A stretch of DNA of 17,308 nt from CAYQZD01 sp964421875 (GTDB taxonomy: Bacteria > Electryoneota > Tariuqbacteria > Tariuqbacterales > Tariuqbacteraceae), in assembly GCA_964421875.1 (NCBI GenBank), contig CAYQZD010000078.1, positions 1-17,308 on the forward strand, in the 5' to 3' direction. Positions 1 to 7,575 of the stretch are shown here, piece after piece. The notes under the pieces are model-generated. The model made no database searches and had not been told where the DNA came from. It was given only the letters and a program-made list of their open reading frames with translations. The position numbers were made by a program, and so were the translations under genes. Every line of letters starts with the position of its first letter. Position 1 is the first letter of the stretch.

Positions 1-6
1 ATTGTT

Positions 7-22
7 CGAATAAGTTTATTCG
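7..22. repeat. Perfect 16-base palindrome overlapping the rpsT stop codon
   Basis: CGAATAA and TTATTCG form a perfect 7-bp inverted repeat around a GT centre. The rpsT stop codon (minus strand) lies inside it. It could be the base of a weak terminator hairpin for rpsT, but the window ends before any T-run could be seen, so its role is open. Confidence 0.5.
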
Positions 23-276
23 ACGCCGATGCGGTTGACCAGTCTTGCCAGGCGGGACTTTTTATTGTCGGCGTTATTGCGGTGAATAACTCCCTTGTTC
101 ACCAATTTGTCTATAAGCGCGCTGGCTTTACGCAATTCAGCGTCCGCGGTATCTTTTTTGTCGGCTGCCAGCACCCGTTTGATAGCGCTGTTCATCTGCG
201 AGCGGTAGGCTCGGTTGCGGGCATTGGCTGCGGCGGAGGTTTTCATCCGTTTATAGCAGGATTTGTGATGCGGCAT
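16..276 (-). CDS. rpsT: 30S ribosomal protein bS20
   Basis: Encodes an 86-residue, strongly basic protein that matches bS20, the small-subunit protein that binds the 5' domain of 16S rRNA early in assembly. Visible hallmarks are the N-terminal HHKSCYKRMKTSAAANARNR segment, the central KRVLAADKKDTADAELRKA helix and the NNADNKKSRLARLVNRI C-terminus, together giving the all-helical bundle of the family; length is normal. The start is well placed: a GAAGGA-type Shine-Dalgarno lies just upstream (plus-strand complement about 282-287). It is transcribed leftward, away from the sirtuin gene, and seems to be a single-gene unit, as is common for rpsT. I see no irregularity. Confidence 0.96.
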   Translation of the reverse strand: MPHHKSCYKRMKTSAAANARNRAYRSQMNSAIKRVLAADKKDTADAELRKASALIDKLVNKGVIHRNNADNKKSRLARLVNRIGVE

Positions 277-303
277 TTCTTTCCTTCGAATTAATGAATT
301 TAA

Positions 304-332
304 AATTTAATAAATTATTGATAAAAAGTCAA
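304..332 (-). promoter_or_regulatory. Possible sigma70-type promoter of rpsT
   Basis: Read on the minus strand there is TTGACT (complement of 327-332), a 17-base AT-rich spacer and TAAATT (complement of 304-309), about 30 bases before the rpsT start codon. The -35 match is good and the -10 match is weak. The region is very AT-rich, so a chance match is possible. Confidence 0.35.
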
Positions 333-373
333 AATTTTGTACCGTTTTAGGCATATTGATATCCCGCCTGTTT

Positions 374-414
374 TGTCATTCCCGCAAGTGAACGAAGTGA
401 ACGCGTCGGGAATC
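374..414. repeat. Dispersed hairpin repeat, GATTCC...GGAATGAC type
   Basis: ATTCCCG (378-384) and CGGGAAT (407-413) form a 7-bp inverted repeat around a 22-base interior that itself contains the direct repeat AGTGAACG/AAGTGAACG. Read on the minus strand the element starts GATTCC and ends GGAATGAC, the same ends as the hairpin at 7625-7646. The rest of the gene-free stretch 277-601 holds a 6-bp hairpin (440-458), a tandem TTAAGGCTG pair (458-466 and 469-477) and nothing else I recognise. Confidence 0.55.
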
Positions 415-591
415 AGAACTTAGATCATTCCGCTGTAAGATTCCAAGCAAGCTGGAATTAAGGCTGAGTTAAGGCTGTCTTCATATCGGTAAAGTGCTAC
501 AAAGTTTATTCGTCAGCCGCTAATGATTCGGATGACACTACGCGGTAAATTGCCAAAGACGAAAACTCGTTTTTTTACAAAATAGGCTTTT

Positions 592-596
592 GGAGG
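592..596 (+). promoter_or_regulatory. Shine-Dalgarno site fixing the sirtuin start
   Basis: GGAGG lies 5 bases before GTG at 602. An in-frame TTG at 590 would begin inside or before this site and has no ribosome binding site of its own, so translation most likely begins at 602. Confidence 0.75.
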
Positions 597-601
597 CGAT
601 A

Positions 602-1333
602 GTGTTCGACCAAGGTCTCATCGATTATGTCAAACAAGCCCACAAAGTGGCGGTGCTCACCGGCGCGGGAGTTTCTGCGGAGTCGGGGGTGCCGACTTTC
701 CGGGGTGAGGACGGCATTTGGCATAAACTGAAGCCGGAAGAGCTGGCAAATTTCAACGCTTTTATGCGCAATCCGGATTTGGTGTGGGAATGGTACACAA
801 TGCGCAAGAAGATGATGTCGGAGGTCTCTCCCAATCCGGGTCATTATTCGCTGGTGAAAATGGAGTCCTACTTTCCCCAATTCACCCTTATAACCCAGAA
901 CATCGATAATATGCACTTCGAAGCCGGCTCCAAGAATGTGTTGGAACTTCACGGCAACATCCGGCGCAATTACTGCATCGACTGCCGAAAGTTTTACAAC
1001 GATGAAGATTTGGCGCTGGGGGAAACAGCGCCCAAGTGCTCCTGCGGAGGGTTGATAAGGCCCGATGTGGTTTGGTTCGGAGAGATGCTTCCCGACGATG
1101 TGCTGCGCAACGCTTTCATCGCGGCTGAGGAATGCGAGGTGTTCTTCTCTATCGGGACCTCTGCGGTAGTTTACCCGGCGGCGATGCTACCCCGCGCCGC
1201 CCGCGCCGCTAACGCGCTGCTGGTGGAAATCAATCCTGAGCAGACGGAACTCACACCGGTGGCGCATCATTATCTTGCCGGTCCTTCCGGCGATGTACTG
1301 CCCAAACTGCTGACTGAGTTGGGGATAGAGTGA
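602..1333 (+). CDS. cobB: NAD-dependent protein deacylase, Sir2 family (CobB/SIRT5-like)
   Basis: A 243-residue sirtuin that removes acyl groups from lysines using NAD, giving nicotinamide and O-acyl-ADP-ribose; cytoplasmic. Numbered from GTG 602, the NAD-binding GAGVSAESG starts at residue 21, TQNIDNMH is intact, the catalytic His is 117 (LELHGN), and Cys125, Cys128, Cys146 and Cys148 should form the structural zinc site. Tyr65 and Arg68 (WYTMR) match the YxxR pair that in E. coli CobB and SIRT5 binds negatively charged acyl groups, so desuccinylase/demalonylase activity is plausible by analogy. The start was chosen from GGAGG five bases upstream. The stop codon overlaps the GTG start of the next gene (GTGA), implying translational coupling with an envelope lipoprotein, an odd partner. 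Enzyme family is certain; acyl preference is inferred. Confidence 0.93.
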   Translation: MFDQGLIDYVKQAHKVAVLTGAGVSAESGVPTFRGEDGIWHKLKPEELANFNAFMRNPDLVWEWYTMRKKMMSEVSPNPGHYSLVKMESYFPQFTLITQNIDNMHFEAGSKNVLELHGNIRRNYCIDCRKFYNDEDLALGETAPKCSCGGLIRPDVVWFGEMLPDDVLRNAFIAAEECEVFFSIGTSAVVYPAAMLPRAARAANALLVEINPEQTELTPVAHHYLAGPSGDVLPKLLTELGIE

Positions 1334-3840
1334 GATCACATTTGAATTGCATATCCGCGAGATTCCCTTTTTTGAACAGAGGAACTTCGCTGCAGGTTTT
1401 TGGGCTGTTTCGCGCCGCTGCTCTGGCTTGTCTGTTTTTTATCCTGGCGACATCGACATCCTGCGTATATTTCAACACTTTTTACAACGCTAAGAAGCAC
1501 TATAGAACCGCAGAACGGGAGAACGAAGGACTTGAGGAGGGACAGTTCCGCCCGCAGAACTATCAGAAAACCATCGACACTGCAGCGAAAATTCCGGAGC
1601 TTTATCCCGATTCCAAGTATGTGGACGACGCGCTGGTTCTGATGGGCAAAAGTTACTACCGGATGAAACAATATCCCAAAGCTCAGCGCAAATTCGAAGA
1701 GCTATTATCCAACTATCCTGAGAGCAATCAGGCCGAGGAGGCGCGCCTGTTTTTGGGTAAAAGCCTGATTGAGAATCGGGATTACAGCCGGGCGCGGGAT
1801 ATCCTCACCAGTCTTTCCACCTCCTCCGACAGGGTAATAATCACCCGTGAAGCTAAGTTAGCGCTGGGCAGGCTGCTGACCTTGGAGGAGAAATATTCCC
1901 AGGCGGTTGAAGTTTACACCAAACTGGCGGAATCGGAATCCGACAAGGAGTTGAAAGCAAGGGCTTACTTTCAAGCTGGGGAAAACCTGCTTGAGAAGCA
2001 GGATTACGCTTCTGCGGTCGAGGCTTTCCGGCAGTCAGCTGAGTACAATAAGGGTCCGAAGAAACAGCGTTTCGAGGCTCGTCTCAACTGGGCGGTGTCC
2101 TTGCGGAGAATCGGGAAGCTTGAGGAGGCCTCCGAGGTCTTAAAATCCGTTCTCAAGCGGCAGAAGCTCTATCAATATTTCCCCCGGGCCAACGTTGAAC
2201 TGGCGGAAATAGAGCTTATTCAGGGGGAGGTGGAACCAGCGGTGGAAAAACTGGATAAGATTGTCCAATCGAGCCCCCGGACCGAAGAGGCGGCGCGGGC
2301 GCATTACAACCTGGGCTTGATATACCGCGACAGGTTGTGGGATTATGAGAAATCCAACGAACACCTACAGCAGGCGCCGAGCCAGAAGCCGGATTCGCCC
2401 TACGCCGATTCCGCGAACGTTGCGCTCAATATCCTCAACGATTGGCGGGGGATAACGAACGGTATCGACAGCCTGATGAAATCTATTGAGAAGGATTTGA
2501 AGTTTCTTAGCGGGGAAACCGACACCATTTCCGCAGAGGGGGACAGCGCGCGGAAATCGAAGGTGCTGGAGTTGTTCGACGATGGCAGCGGGGAGCCGCC
2601 CGCGCCGGAAACCGGCGGTGAAGCCGCCGCTTTAGCGCAACCGGAGAAGGAGTTGTCATTCGATGAGGATGAATTGGGGGAGGGGCGGAAACCGGTGACA
2701 CCTTTGGACCGGTCGCCGGACGCTTTGTCTGTTGTGGAACCAGATATTGAACCAGCGGGCGAGGACGAAATCGATGAAGGCGAGGTGTTAATGCTGCCCG
2801 ACAGCCTTCAACCACCACCTGATAGCGCTATTACCGCGGGTGATTCAATTCCGGCTAAGCAAACAGTGGTGGACACCGCGGAAGTTTTGCAGCGTATGGA
2901 CGACAATCGGGGGAAAATCAAGCATCTGAAGTATCAGCTTGCGGAAATCTACTATTTCCAGCTCAACAATCCGGATACCAGCGCTTCCATCTTAAACTTT
3001 CTGGCGGACAGCGCCGAAGCCGATTTGGCCTCCAAATCGCTGTTTCTATTAGCGCACATTGAACGGATGCGGGGAGATTCGGCCGCGAATGACTCGATTC
3101 AGCGGGTTTTGGTGGACCGCTACAGCGAGACGGAATACGCTCAGTCGGCGCGGAAAAGGCTGGGTTTGCCTCAGTTAGGCGAAGAGGCGGATTTGGGCGA
3201 GCAGTATTTTAAGAAGGCGGAGAGGGTTTTATACGGTGATAACGACCCGGAAAGCGCATTTGAGTTATATGCATTAGTCGATTCGCTCTATCCCGGTTCC
3301 GCTTACGCTCCCCGGTCTTTATACGCCCGGGCCTGGATAGCGCAGAAGGAATTTTACCGGGATTCACTGGCGCTGAGCCTGCTCGACACATTAAAATCGC
3401 GCTACCCTGAAGACACGCTGGCGGTCATCGCCCAGCGGAAAACCAAGCTGGTGGAGATGACTCAGCCTGCCGCCGCCGAACCCGAAGTCGACACCACTCA
3501 AACAGCCCGCGCCGGTGAAAAGGTTTACCTGCCGGACGAGGTGGACGAACTCCCGGTCTGTGCTATGGACAGCTCCCAGATTACGGCGTACATCGTCGAA
3601 AACAGGTATTATCCGCCGACGGCGATGATGGCGGGGAAGAACGGTCTGGCGATATTATCTTTAGTTGTGGATAAATACGGATATCCTTACGATTTCCAAG
3701 TAGTGAAGGATATTCCGCCGGGATATGGTTTCGGCGAGGCGGCGATGGATGTAGCGCGTAATTTGGAATACACCCCGGGAAAACTGCGGGGGGTTCCTGT
3801 ACCGGTGCGGATAGAACAACGAATCAGGTTTGAACCGTGA
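1330..3840 (+). CDS. TPR-repeat lipoprotein with C-terminal TonB domain
   Basis: An 836-residue envelope protein. Residues 27-44 are hydrophobic and end at Cys45 (TSTSC), a lipobox-like site with an imperfect -3 residue; the following CVYFNTFYNAKKHY resembles other FCB TPR lipoproteins. TPR-like helices fill about residues 60-375 (repeats with LYPDSKYVDDAL, NYPESNQAEEA and similar). About 390-520 is an acidic, Pro-rich linker without order. A second TPR-like segment covers about 525-715. Residues about 732-836 match the TonB C-terminal domain (YPPTAMMAGKNGLAILSLVV...GYGFGEAAMDVARNLEYTPGKLRGVPVPV). Proteins of this layout are thought to act as periplasmic or outer-membrane scaffolds; the exact role here is unknown. 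There is no N-terminal TonB transmembrane anchor, so energy transduction in the ExbBD sense is unlikely. It overlaps the sirtuin gene by 4 bases. Confidence 0.8.
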   Translation: MRSHLNCISARFPFLNRGTSLQVFGLFRAAALACLFFILATSTSCVYFNTFYNAKKHYRTAERENEGLEEGQFRPQNYQKTIDTAAKIPELYPDSKYVDDALVLMGKSYYRMKQYPKAQRKFEELLSNYPESNQAEEARLFLGKSLIENRDYSRARDILTSLSTSSDRVIITREAKLALGRLLTLEEKYSQAVEVYTKLAESESDKELKARAYFQAGENLLEKQDYASAVEAFRQSAEYNKGPKKQRFEARLNWAVSLRRIGKLEEASEVLKSVLKRQKLYQYFPRANVELAEIELIQGEVEPAVEKLDKIVQSSPRTEEAARAHYNLGLIYRDRLWDYEKSNEHLQQAPSQKPDSPYADSANVALNILNDWRGITNGIDSLMKSIEKDLKFLSGETDTISAEGDSARKSKVLELFDDGSGEPPAPETGGEAAALAQPEKELSFDEDELGEGRKPVTPLDRSPDALSVVEPDIEPAGEDEIDEGEVLMLPDSLQPPPDSAITAGDSIPAKQTVVDTAEVLQRMDDNRGKIKHLKYQLAEIYYFQLNNPDTSASILNFLADSAEADLASKSLFLLAHIERMRGDSAANDSIQRVLVDRYSETEYAQSARKRLGLPQLGEEADLGEQYFKKAERVLYGDNDPESAFELYALVDSLYPGSAYAPRSLYARAWIAQKEFYRDSLALSLLDTLKSRYPEDTLAVIAQRKTKLVEMTQPAAAEPEVDTTQTARAGEKVYLPDEVDELPVCAMDSSQITAYIVENRYYPPTAMMAGKNGLAILSLVVDKYGYPYDFQVVKDIPPGYGFGEAAMDVARNLEYTPGKLRGVPVPVRIEQRIRFEP

Positions 3841-3853
3841 TTGAATAGTTGCT

Positions 3854-3877
3854 GGGGCTGGGGTGCTGGGGGCTGGG
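3854..3877 (+). promoter_or_regulatory. G-quadruplex-like G-tract cluster
   Basis: Four G-runs (4, 4, 5 and 3 Gs at 3854-3857, 3860-3863, 3868-3872 and 3875-3877) separated by CT, TGCT and CT loops satisfy the usual G3+N1-7 quadruplex pattern. It lies on the coding strand in the 113-base gap between the TPR lipoprotein gene and pyrK. It also reads as degenerate GCTGGGG tandem units. A role in ending or damping read-through into pyrK is inference. Confidence 0.55.
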
Positions 3878-3953
3878 TAATTCAAGCTGCGCCGGGATGT
3901 TGAATTAAGCATTCACCTTTCAATATAAATTGTCACTGCAACAATATAAGACT

Positions 3954-4730
3954 ATGTCAGTATTTATCGAAAAGACAAGCATACTCAGTAAAACCGAGAT
4001 AAGTCCGGGGCTTTACGTTTTCCGGCTGGCTGCGCCAAAAATAGCGGAATCAGCCCGCCCGGGGCAGTTTGTGCAAATCGACCCCGGCGACAGGTTCTTC
4101 CTGCGCCGCCCCTTTTCCATTCAGGACGCCGACGGGGCGGAAATCGAACTGCTCATCAAGGTGGTCGGCAAGGGGACTGCGGCGCTGGTTCAGCTCGAAG
4201 GTCCCTGGGATGTGATTGGTCCGTTAGGGACCGGATTCACCCTTAAAAGGGAGAGTAAGAGTATTCTTGTGGGCGGCGGCGTGGGAGTCGCGCCGCTGAA
4301 GATGCTCTATCGGGCGATGGCGCGGGGAGGGTTGAATCCCGCGTTCTACGTCGGCGCCCGCGCCGCCGGGGAAATCCCCTTTGCCCCGGACGACCCGGTG
4401 CGGGATGCGCTCAATATCGCCACCGACGACGGCAGCGAGGGTTTCCGAGGGACGGTGGTGGAATGCCTAAAAGCGCAAATCGCGGCGGGAGACCGCCTCT
4501 TCATCTACGCCTGCGGACCCTCGCCGATGCTGGCGGCTTTGCGAGAGTTTATGCTGGAACGGGGGCTGGACGGCGAATTTTCGCTGGAAAACCGCATGGC
4601 TTGCGGGATGGGAGTATGCCAGGGGTGCGCGCTGCCGGTGGAGGAGGGGTACAAACTGGTGTGCAAGGAGGGACCGGTATTGCCCTTCAGCCAAATCGAT
4701 GAACGGATATTATCCCCGGAGGCGGTATGA
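3954..4730 (+). CDS. pyrK: Dihydroorotate dehydrogenase electron transfer subunit
   Basis: A 258-residue PyrK: passes electrons from the FMN of PyrD through a [2Fe-2S] cluster and FAD to NAD in pyrimidine biosynthesis; cytoplasmic heterotetramer with PyrD. In order: a flavin-binding barrel with LRRPFSIQDADG (RxxS motif), a Rossmann segment with GGGVGVAPLKML and YACGPSPML, and the C-terminal iron-sulfur segment with CGMGVCQGC...C, giving Cys217, Cys222, Cys225 and Cys237. The ATG at 3954 fits the usual PyrK N-terminus; an in-frame TTG at 3930 would add eight residues (LQQYKT-like) unlike the family, and neither start has a strong Shine-Dalgarno. Its stop overlaps the pyrD start by ATGA, so the two subunits are translationally coupled. 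Normal length, no missing residue. Confidence 0.94.
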   Translation: MSVFIEKTSILSKTEISPGLYVFRLAAPKIAESARPGQFVQIDPGDRFFLRRPFSIQDADGAEIELLIKVVGKGTAALVQLEGPWDVIGPLGTGFTLKRESKSILVGGGVGVAPLKMLYRAMARGGLNPAFYVGARAAGEIPFAPDDPVRDALNIATDDGSEGFRGTVVECLKAQIAAGDRLFIYACGPSPMLAALREFMLERGLDGEFSLENRMACGMGVCQGCALPVEEGYKLVCKEGPVLPFSQIDERILSPEAV

Positions 4731-5641
4731 ACCTTAAAGCAAAAATCGGCTCCCTCGAACTGAAAAATCCGGTGTTGACCGCCTCGGGGACCTTCGGCTA
4801 CGGGGACGAATACTCACCCTTGATGGATGTGTCCCGTCTGGGGGGTATTGTGACCAAGACGCTGACATTAGAGCCGCGCCGGGGCAATCCCAATCCCCGG
4901 ATTTGGGAGCTGCCCTGCGGGATGCTGAACTCCATCGGGCTGGCTAACATAGGGGTCGAGAAATTCATCAGGGTCAAGCTCCCGGTGGTGCGGGAATTGG
5001 GAACGAGTGTGATAGCCAACATCGCCGGGAAAGCGCCGGAGGAGTATTATGAACTGATTAACACTTTAGAGGAACACGAAGGGATAGCGGCTTATGAGCT
5101 CAATGTGTCCTGCCCCAATGTGAAGAAGGGAGGGGTGCTGTTCGGCGCGGATAAAAAGGCGGTGTTCGACATCACTCGGGGATGCGCCCTCAGAACCGAA
5201 AAGCCGGTGATAGTGAAATTAACGCCGAATGTGACCGATCCCGCTCCCATCGCCAAAGCGGCGGAGGATGCGGGCGCAAACGCCCTCACCATCGGCAACA
5301 CTGTGCTGGGGATGGCGGTGGACCTCGAAACCCGCAAGCCCCGCATTCCCTTCGTCACCGCAGGCTATTCCGGTCCCGGCATCAAGCCGGTGAACCTGGC
5401 GAAGCTGTGGCAGGCGCGCAACGCGGTGGATTTGCCGCTTATCGGCTGCGGGGGGATAAGCAGCGCTGAAGACGCACTGGAATACATCATCGCCGGAGCT
5501 TCGGCGGTGCAAGTCGGCAGCGCCACTTACAAACATCCCGACGCGGCGATTCGAGCGCTTGAAGGGATTGAAGCGTATATGGCGCGGAAGGGAATCGGCG
5601 ATGTGAATGAAATTATTGGAAGTCTGCAGGTAAGTAAGTAG
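4727..5641 (+). CDS. pyrD: Dihydroorotate dehydrogenase, class 1B catalytic subunit
   Basis: A 304-residue class 1B DHODH (PyrDB) that oxidises dihydroorotate to orotate with FMN, the fourth step of de novo UMP synthesis. Family signatures are KTLTLEPRRGNPNPR and MLNSIGLANIG near the N-terminus, NVSCPNVKKGG with the class 1 catalytic base Cys129, VKLTPN with FMN-contacting Lys164, NTVLGMAVD, and the phosphate-binding C-terminal GCGGISSAEDALEYIIAGASAVQVG. Class 1B is supported by the catalytic Cys and by the adjacent pyrK, with which it overlaps 4 bases; it would therefore use NAD rather than fumarate or quinones. The TAG stop is the first base region of a 23-base palindromic repeat, which may mark the 3' end of the transcript. 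Other pyr genes are not in the window. Confidence 0.95.
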   Translation: MNLKAKIGSLELKNPVLTASGTFGYGDEYSPLMDVSRLGGIVTKTLTLEPRRGNPNPRIWELPCGMLNSIGLANIGVEKFIRVKLPVVRELGTSVIANIAGKAPEEYYELINTLEEHEGIAAYELNVSCPNVKKGGVLFGADKKAVFDITRGCALRTEKPVIVKLTPNVTDPAPIAKAAEDAGANALTIGNTVLGMAVDLETRKPRIPFVTAGYSGPGIKPVNLAKLWQARNAVDLPLIGCGGISSAEDALEYIIAGASAVQVGSATYKHPDAAIRALEGIEAYMARKGIGDVNEIIGSLQVSK

Positions 5642-5660
5642 GGTGGGTTCTTAACCCACC
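5638..5660. repeat. 23-base palindromic repeat, copy 1
   Basis: GGTGGGTT (5642-5649) and AACCCACC (5653-5660) form an 8-bp stem around CTT, preceded by GTAG. It begins within the pyrD stop. The same 23 bases occur in opposite orientation at 7576-7598. On the plus strand it is followed by A-residues, not T, so it is not a canonical terminator. Confidence 0.8.
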
Positions 5661-5701
5661 AAAAAATAACATGTATGAAAAATTCAATTTCGGAGCCTAA
5701 G

Positions 5702-5932
5702 ATGTTATCGCGAAAATATACCGCGATTTTCGAGCCCGCCGAAGAAGGGGGATATGTGGTTCATATTCCCGCTTTGGACAACCTGGTAACGGAAGGCGAC
5801 ACCCTGGAAGAAGCTGTCGCTATGGCTGAAGACGCTATCCGGGGCTATATTGAATGTTTGATTGAGGATAATTGTCCGATTCCTGAAGAGCTTGAAAAAC
5901 CTTTTACTAAGAGTTTGGCGGTTTCGTTGTAG
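5702..5932 (+). CDS. hicB: HicB-like antitoxin
   Basis: A 76-residue protein with the HicB fold (partial RNase H-like): KYTAIFEPAEEGGYVVHIPALDNLVTEGDTLEEA followed by an AIRGYIECL helix. It should bind and neutralise the HicA RNase encoded directly downstream. The start is set at ATG 5702 because GGAG lies six bases before it; an upstream in-frame ATG at 5675 would add nine residues and has no ribosome binding site. There is no C-terminal HTH or ribbon-helix-helix, so this is the short single-domain form, and autoregulation by DNA binding is uncertain. The two genes abut with no intervening base. The order hicB-hicA is the less common one. It follows pyrD after a palindromic repeat. Confidence 0.88.
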   Translation: MLSRKYTAIFEPAEEGGYVVHIPALDNLVTEGDTLEEAVAMAEDAIRGYIECLIEDNCPIPEELEKPFTKSLAVSL

Positions 5933-6172
5933 ATGAGTTCGGAATTACCAGTTACAACTCCTAAAAAGATTATCAAAGCCCTGAATAAAATGGGCTTGGT
6001 TTTCCAACGACAGAAGGGAAGCCATATCTTTTTAAGGCATCCTGAATCGCCGGGAAAATATGTGAATGTCCCTTATCACAACAAAGACCTGAAAAAAGGA
6101 ACTCTGAAGGGAATAATGAAGCAGGTTGAACAGATGGGATTAAATTCTGATGAATTTATTAAATTGCTGTGA
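5933..6172 (+). CDS. hicA: HicA-type mRNA interferase toxin
   Basis: A 79-residue HicA/YcfA family protein with a double-stranded RNA-binding-like fold. PKKIIKALNKMGLVFQRQKGSHIFLRHP shows the family pattern, with the presumed catalytic His31 in KGSHIF, followed by VPYHNKDLKKGTLKGIMKQ. It would cleave mRNA and halt growth when released from HicB. Start at ATG 5933 immediately after the hicB stop; translation is presumably coupled. All expected residues are present, so the toxin is likely intact. Context with the next two genes suggests a defence or stabilising role, which is inference. Confidence 0.9.
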   Translation: MSSELPVTTPKKIIKALNKMGLVFQRQKGSHIFLRHPESPGKYVNVPYHNKDLKKGTLKGIMKQVEQMGLNSDEFIKLL

Positions 6173-6273
6173 GGGTACGTGGATTAATTCCACTGGCTAT
6201 TAAGGCTATTACAATTCCAGCGAGAGCAACAACTAATAAGTTAAGATAATAAAATTAGGATGTTGGAGAAGGA

Positions 6274-7476
6274 ATGAGCGAAGGGCAAATTGTTATTAAT
6301 ACTGGAATAATATTCAACGAGAAACCGCTCACATTTAAAATGGAATTTGGGGGACTCGTTGATTATGAGAGAAAATTTGATTTCTTATGTGAAGTGAGTT
6401 CAAAAAGAGGTGATAGTGATTATTTCAAGAATTCATTTACCATGTCATCAAAGAAGGAGCTATACGATGCCAGAACAAATAGAATTATTATTCCAAAGTT
6501 ACTTAATGCGGAAAACAGAGAGGACTTCCTAATAGGAGTAAAGAATTGGATTAAAACTGCAGTCGAAATTTATAACCAATGGGATGAATATCGTGACCGG
6601 GATTTTGAACAATTACCATTAGAAATTCAGAAAAAGTTTATTATTGAAACATACAAAGATGTTGCTGATGTAGAAAGTGGAGAAAGCGATGAATTTATCC
6701 AATATCAATTAATGAGTAGAATTAGGAGTTTAATTTACCATTTCGAGGGATTCAGTAAAGTAGGATTGTATCTATCATTGCCATTTTCCTATGATGAAGT
6801 TGAAAAGACCATTATGTATTTTAGAAATACAGTAGTAATAATTACAGGAATTAATCCAGATCAAAAGTTATCACCAACTTCACGCTTAATAGGAGGTCCG
6901 GGAGGTCATATAAATCAAGATAAGTTTGATAGTCTATATGATAAGTTAGAAAAGAAATTCGATTCAGCATCGCATATTAAGAACTCTCACTTCGAGCATG
7001 TCAGCATCCCTTACGGCGATAATGAATTCGTCTTTATGATAATGCCCTTTTCCAAAGAAAAATTTGAATGGTTAGGGGAAGAGAATGATGAGGATTCTCT
7101 TAGACAGTTCATCACGAAAAAAGCTAAAGCCAAATGTGTTACAGTTGCCGATGATAGAAGGAGTAAGGACATATTAAACAAGATATATACTCATATTTTG
7201 GAATGTAAATTTGCCATTGCTGATATAACAACACATAATCCCAATGTTATTTACGAAGTAGGAATAGCATATACTTTAGGTAAAGATGTAATACTAATCT
7301 GCACAAAAGAAGAATTGGAAAAACTACACAAAGGCGAAGGAAAGAGAGACTTATTTAGAGAATTCATAAATGGTATATTCGACCTTGGGCATATTACAAT
7401 AAACTACACTAATGATTCTGCTGAATTGCGTAAAGAACTTGGAATAGCGATAGACCAGACTTTGATAACATTATAA
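6274..7476 (+). CDS. Unknown protein with NDT/TIR-like C-terminal domain
   Basis: A 400-residue protein I cannot name. Residues 1-240 match no family I recognise; they are rich in charged residues, partly helical (about 75-150) and have no signal or membrane segment. The C-terminal 150 residues have the layout of the nucleoside 2-deoxyribosyltransferase/TIR-like Rossmannoid superfamily: FVFMIMPFS at 252-260, a helical stretch, then FAIADITTHNPNVIYEVGIA at 313-332 with the probable active-site Glu328, and a final strand KDVILIC. In this superfamily such domains bind or hydrolyse nucleotides, and several serve as effectors of antiphage systems. Start chosen from GGAG five bases upstream of ATG 6274. 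The gene is much AT-richer than the pyr block. Function as a defence effector is inference from domain and neighbours. Confidence 0.7.
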   Translation: MSEGQIVINTGIIFNEKPLTFKMEFGGLVDYERKFDFLCEVSSKRGDSDYFKNSFTMSSKKELYDARTNRIIIPKLLNAENREDFLIGVKNWIKTAVEIYNQWDEYRDRDFEQLPLEIQKKFIIETYKDVADVESGESDEFIQYQLMSRIRSLIYHFEGFSKVGLYLSLPFSYDEVEKTIMYFRNTVVIITGINPDQKLSPTSRLIGGPGGHINQDKFDSLYDKLEKKFDSASHIKNSHFEHVSIPYGDNEFVFMIMPFSKEKFEWLGEENDEDSLRQFITKKAKAKCVTVADDRRSKDILNKIYTHILECKFAIADITTHNPNVIYEVGIAYTLGKDVILICTKEELEKLHKGEGKRDLFREFINGIFDLGHITINYTNDSAELRKELGIAIDQTLITL

Positions 7477-7478
7477 TG

Positions 7479-7542
7479 TCAACAATCACCCGACATATTT
7501 TCGAAACTCGCCGACTCCCTAACCTGCAAACCTGCAAACTTG
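7479..7542 (+). repeat. Direct repeat flanking methyltransferase, left copy
   Basis: These 64 bases match 9281-9345 with only a few differences and small gaps; both contain CCGACATATTTT, CTCCCTAACCTGC and the AACCTGCA doublet. The left copy begins two bases after the stop of the unknown gene. From 7521 it runs into octamer units (AACCTGCA, AACCTGCA, AACTTGCA, then degenerate to 7560). Confidence 0.85.
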
Positions 7543-7575
7543 CATGTTCGCAGATTTGCGGGCTTACCTTTTTTC

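Noticed and set aside
590..601. TTG at 590 as the sirtuin start
   Set aside because: It would overlap the GGAGG site that serves GTG at 602, and it has no ribosome binding site itself.
5642..5660. Rho-independent terminator for pyrD
   Set aside because: The palindrome is followed by A-residues on the plus strand and a T-run is absent, so it lacks the required tail; the element is listed as a repeat.
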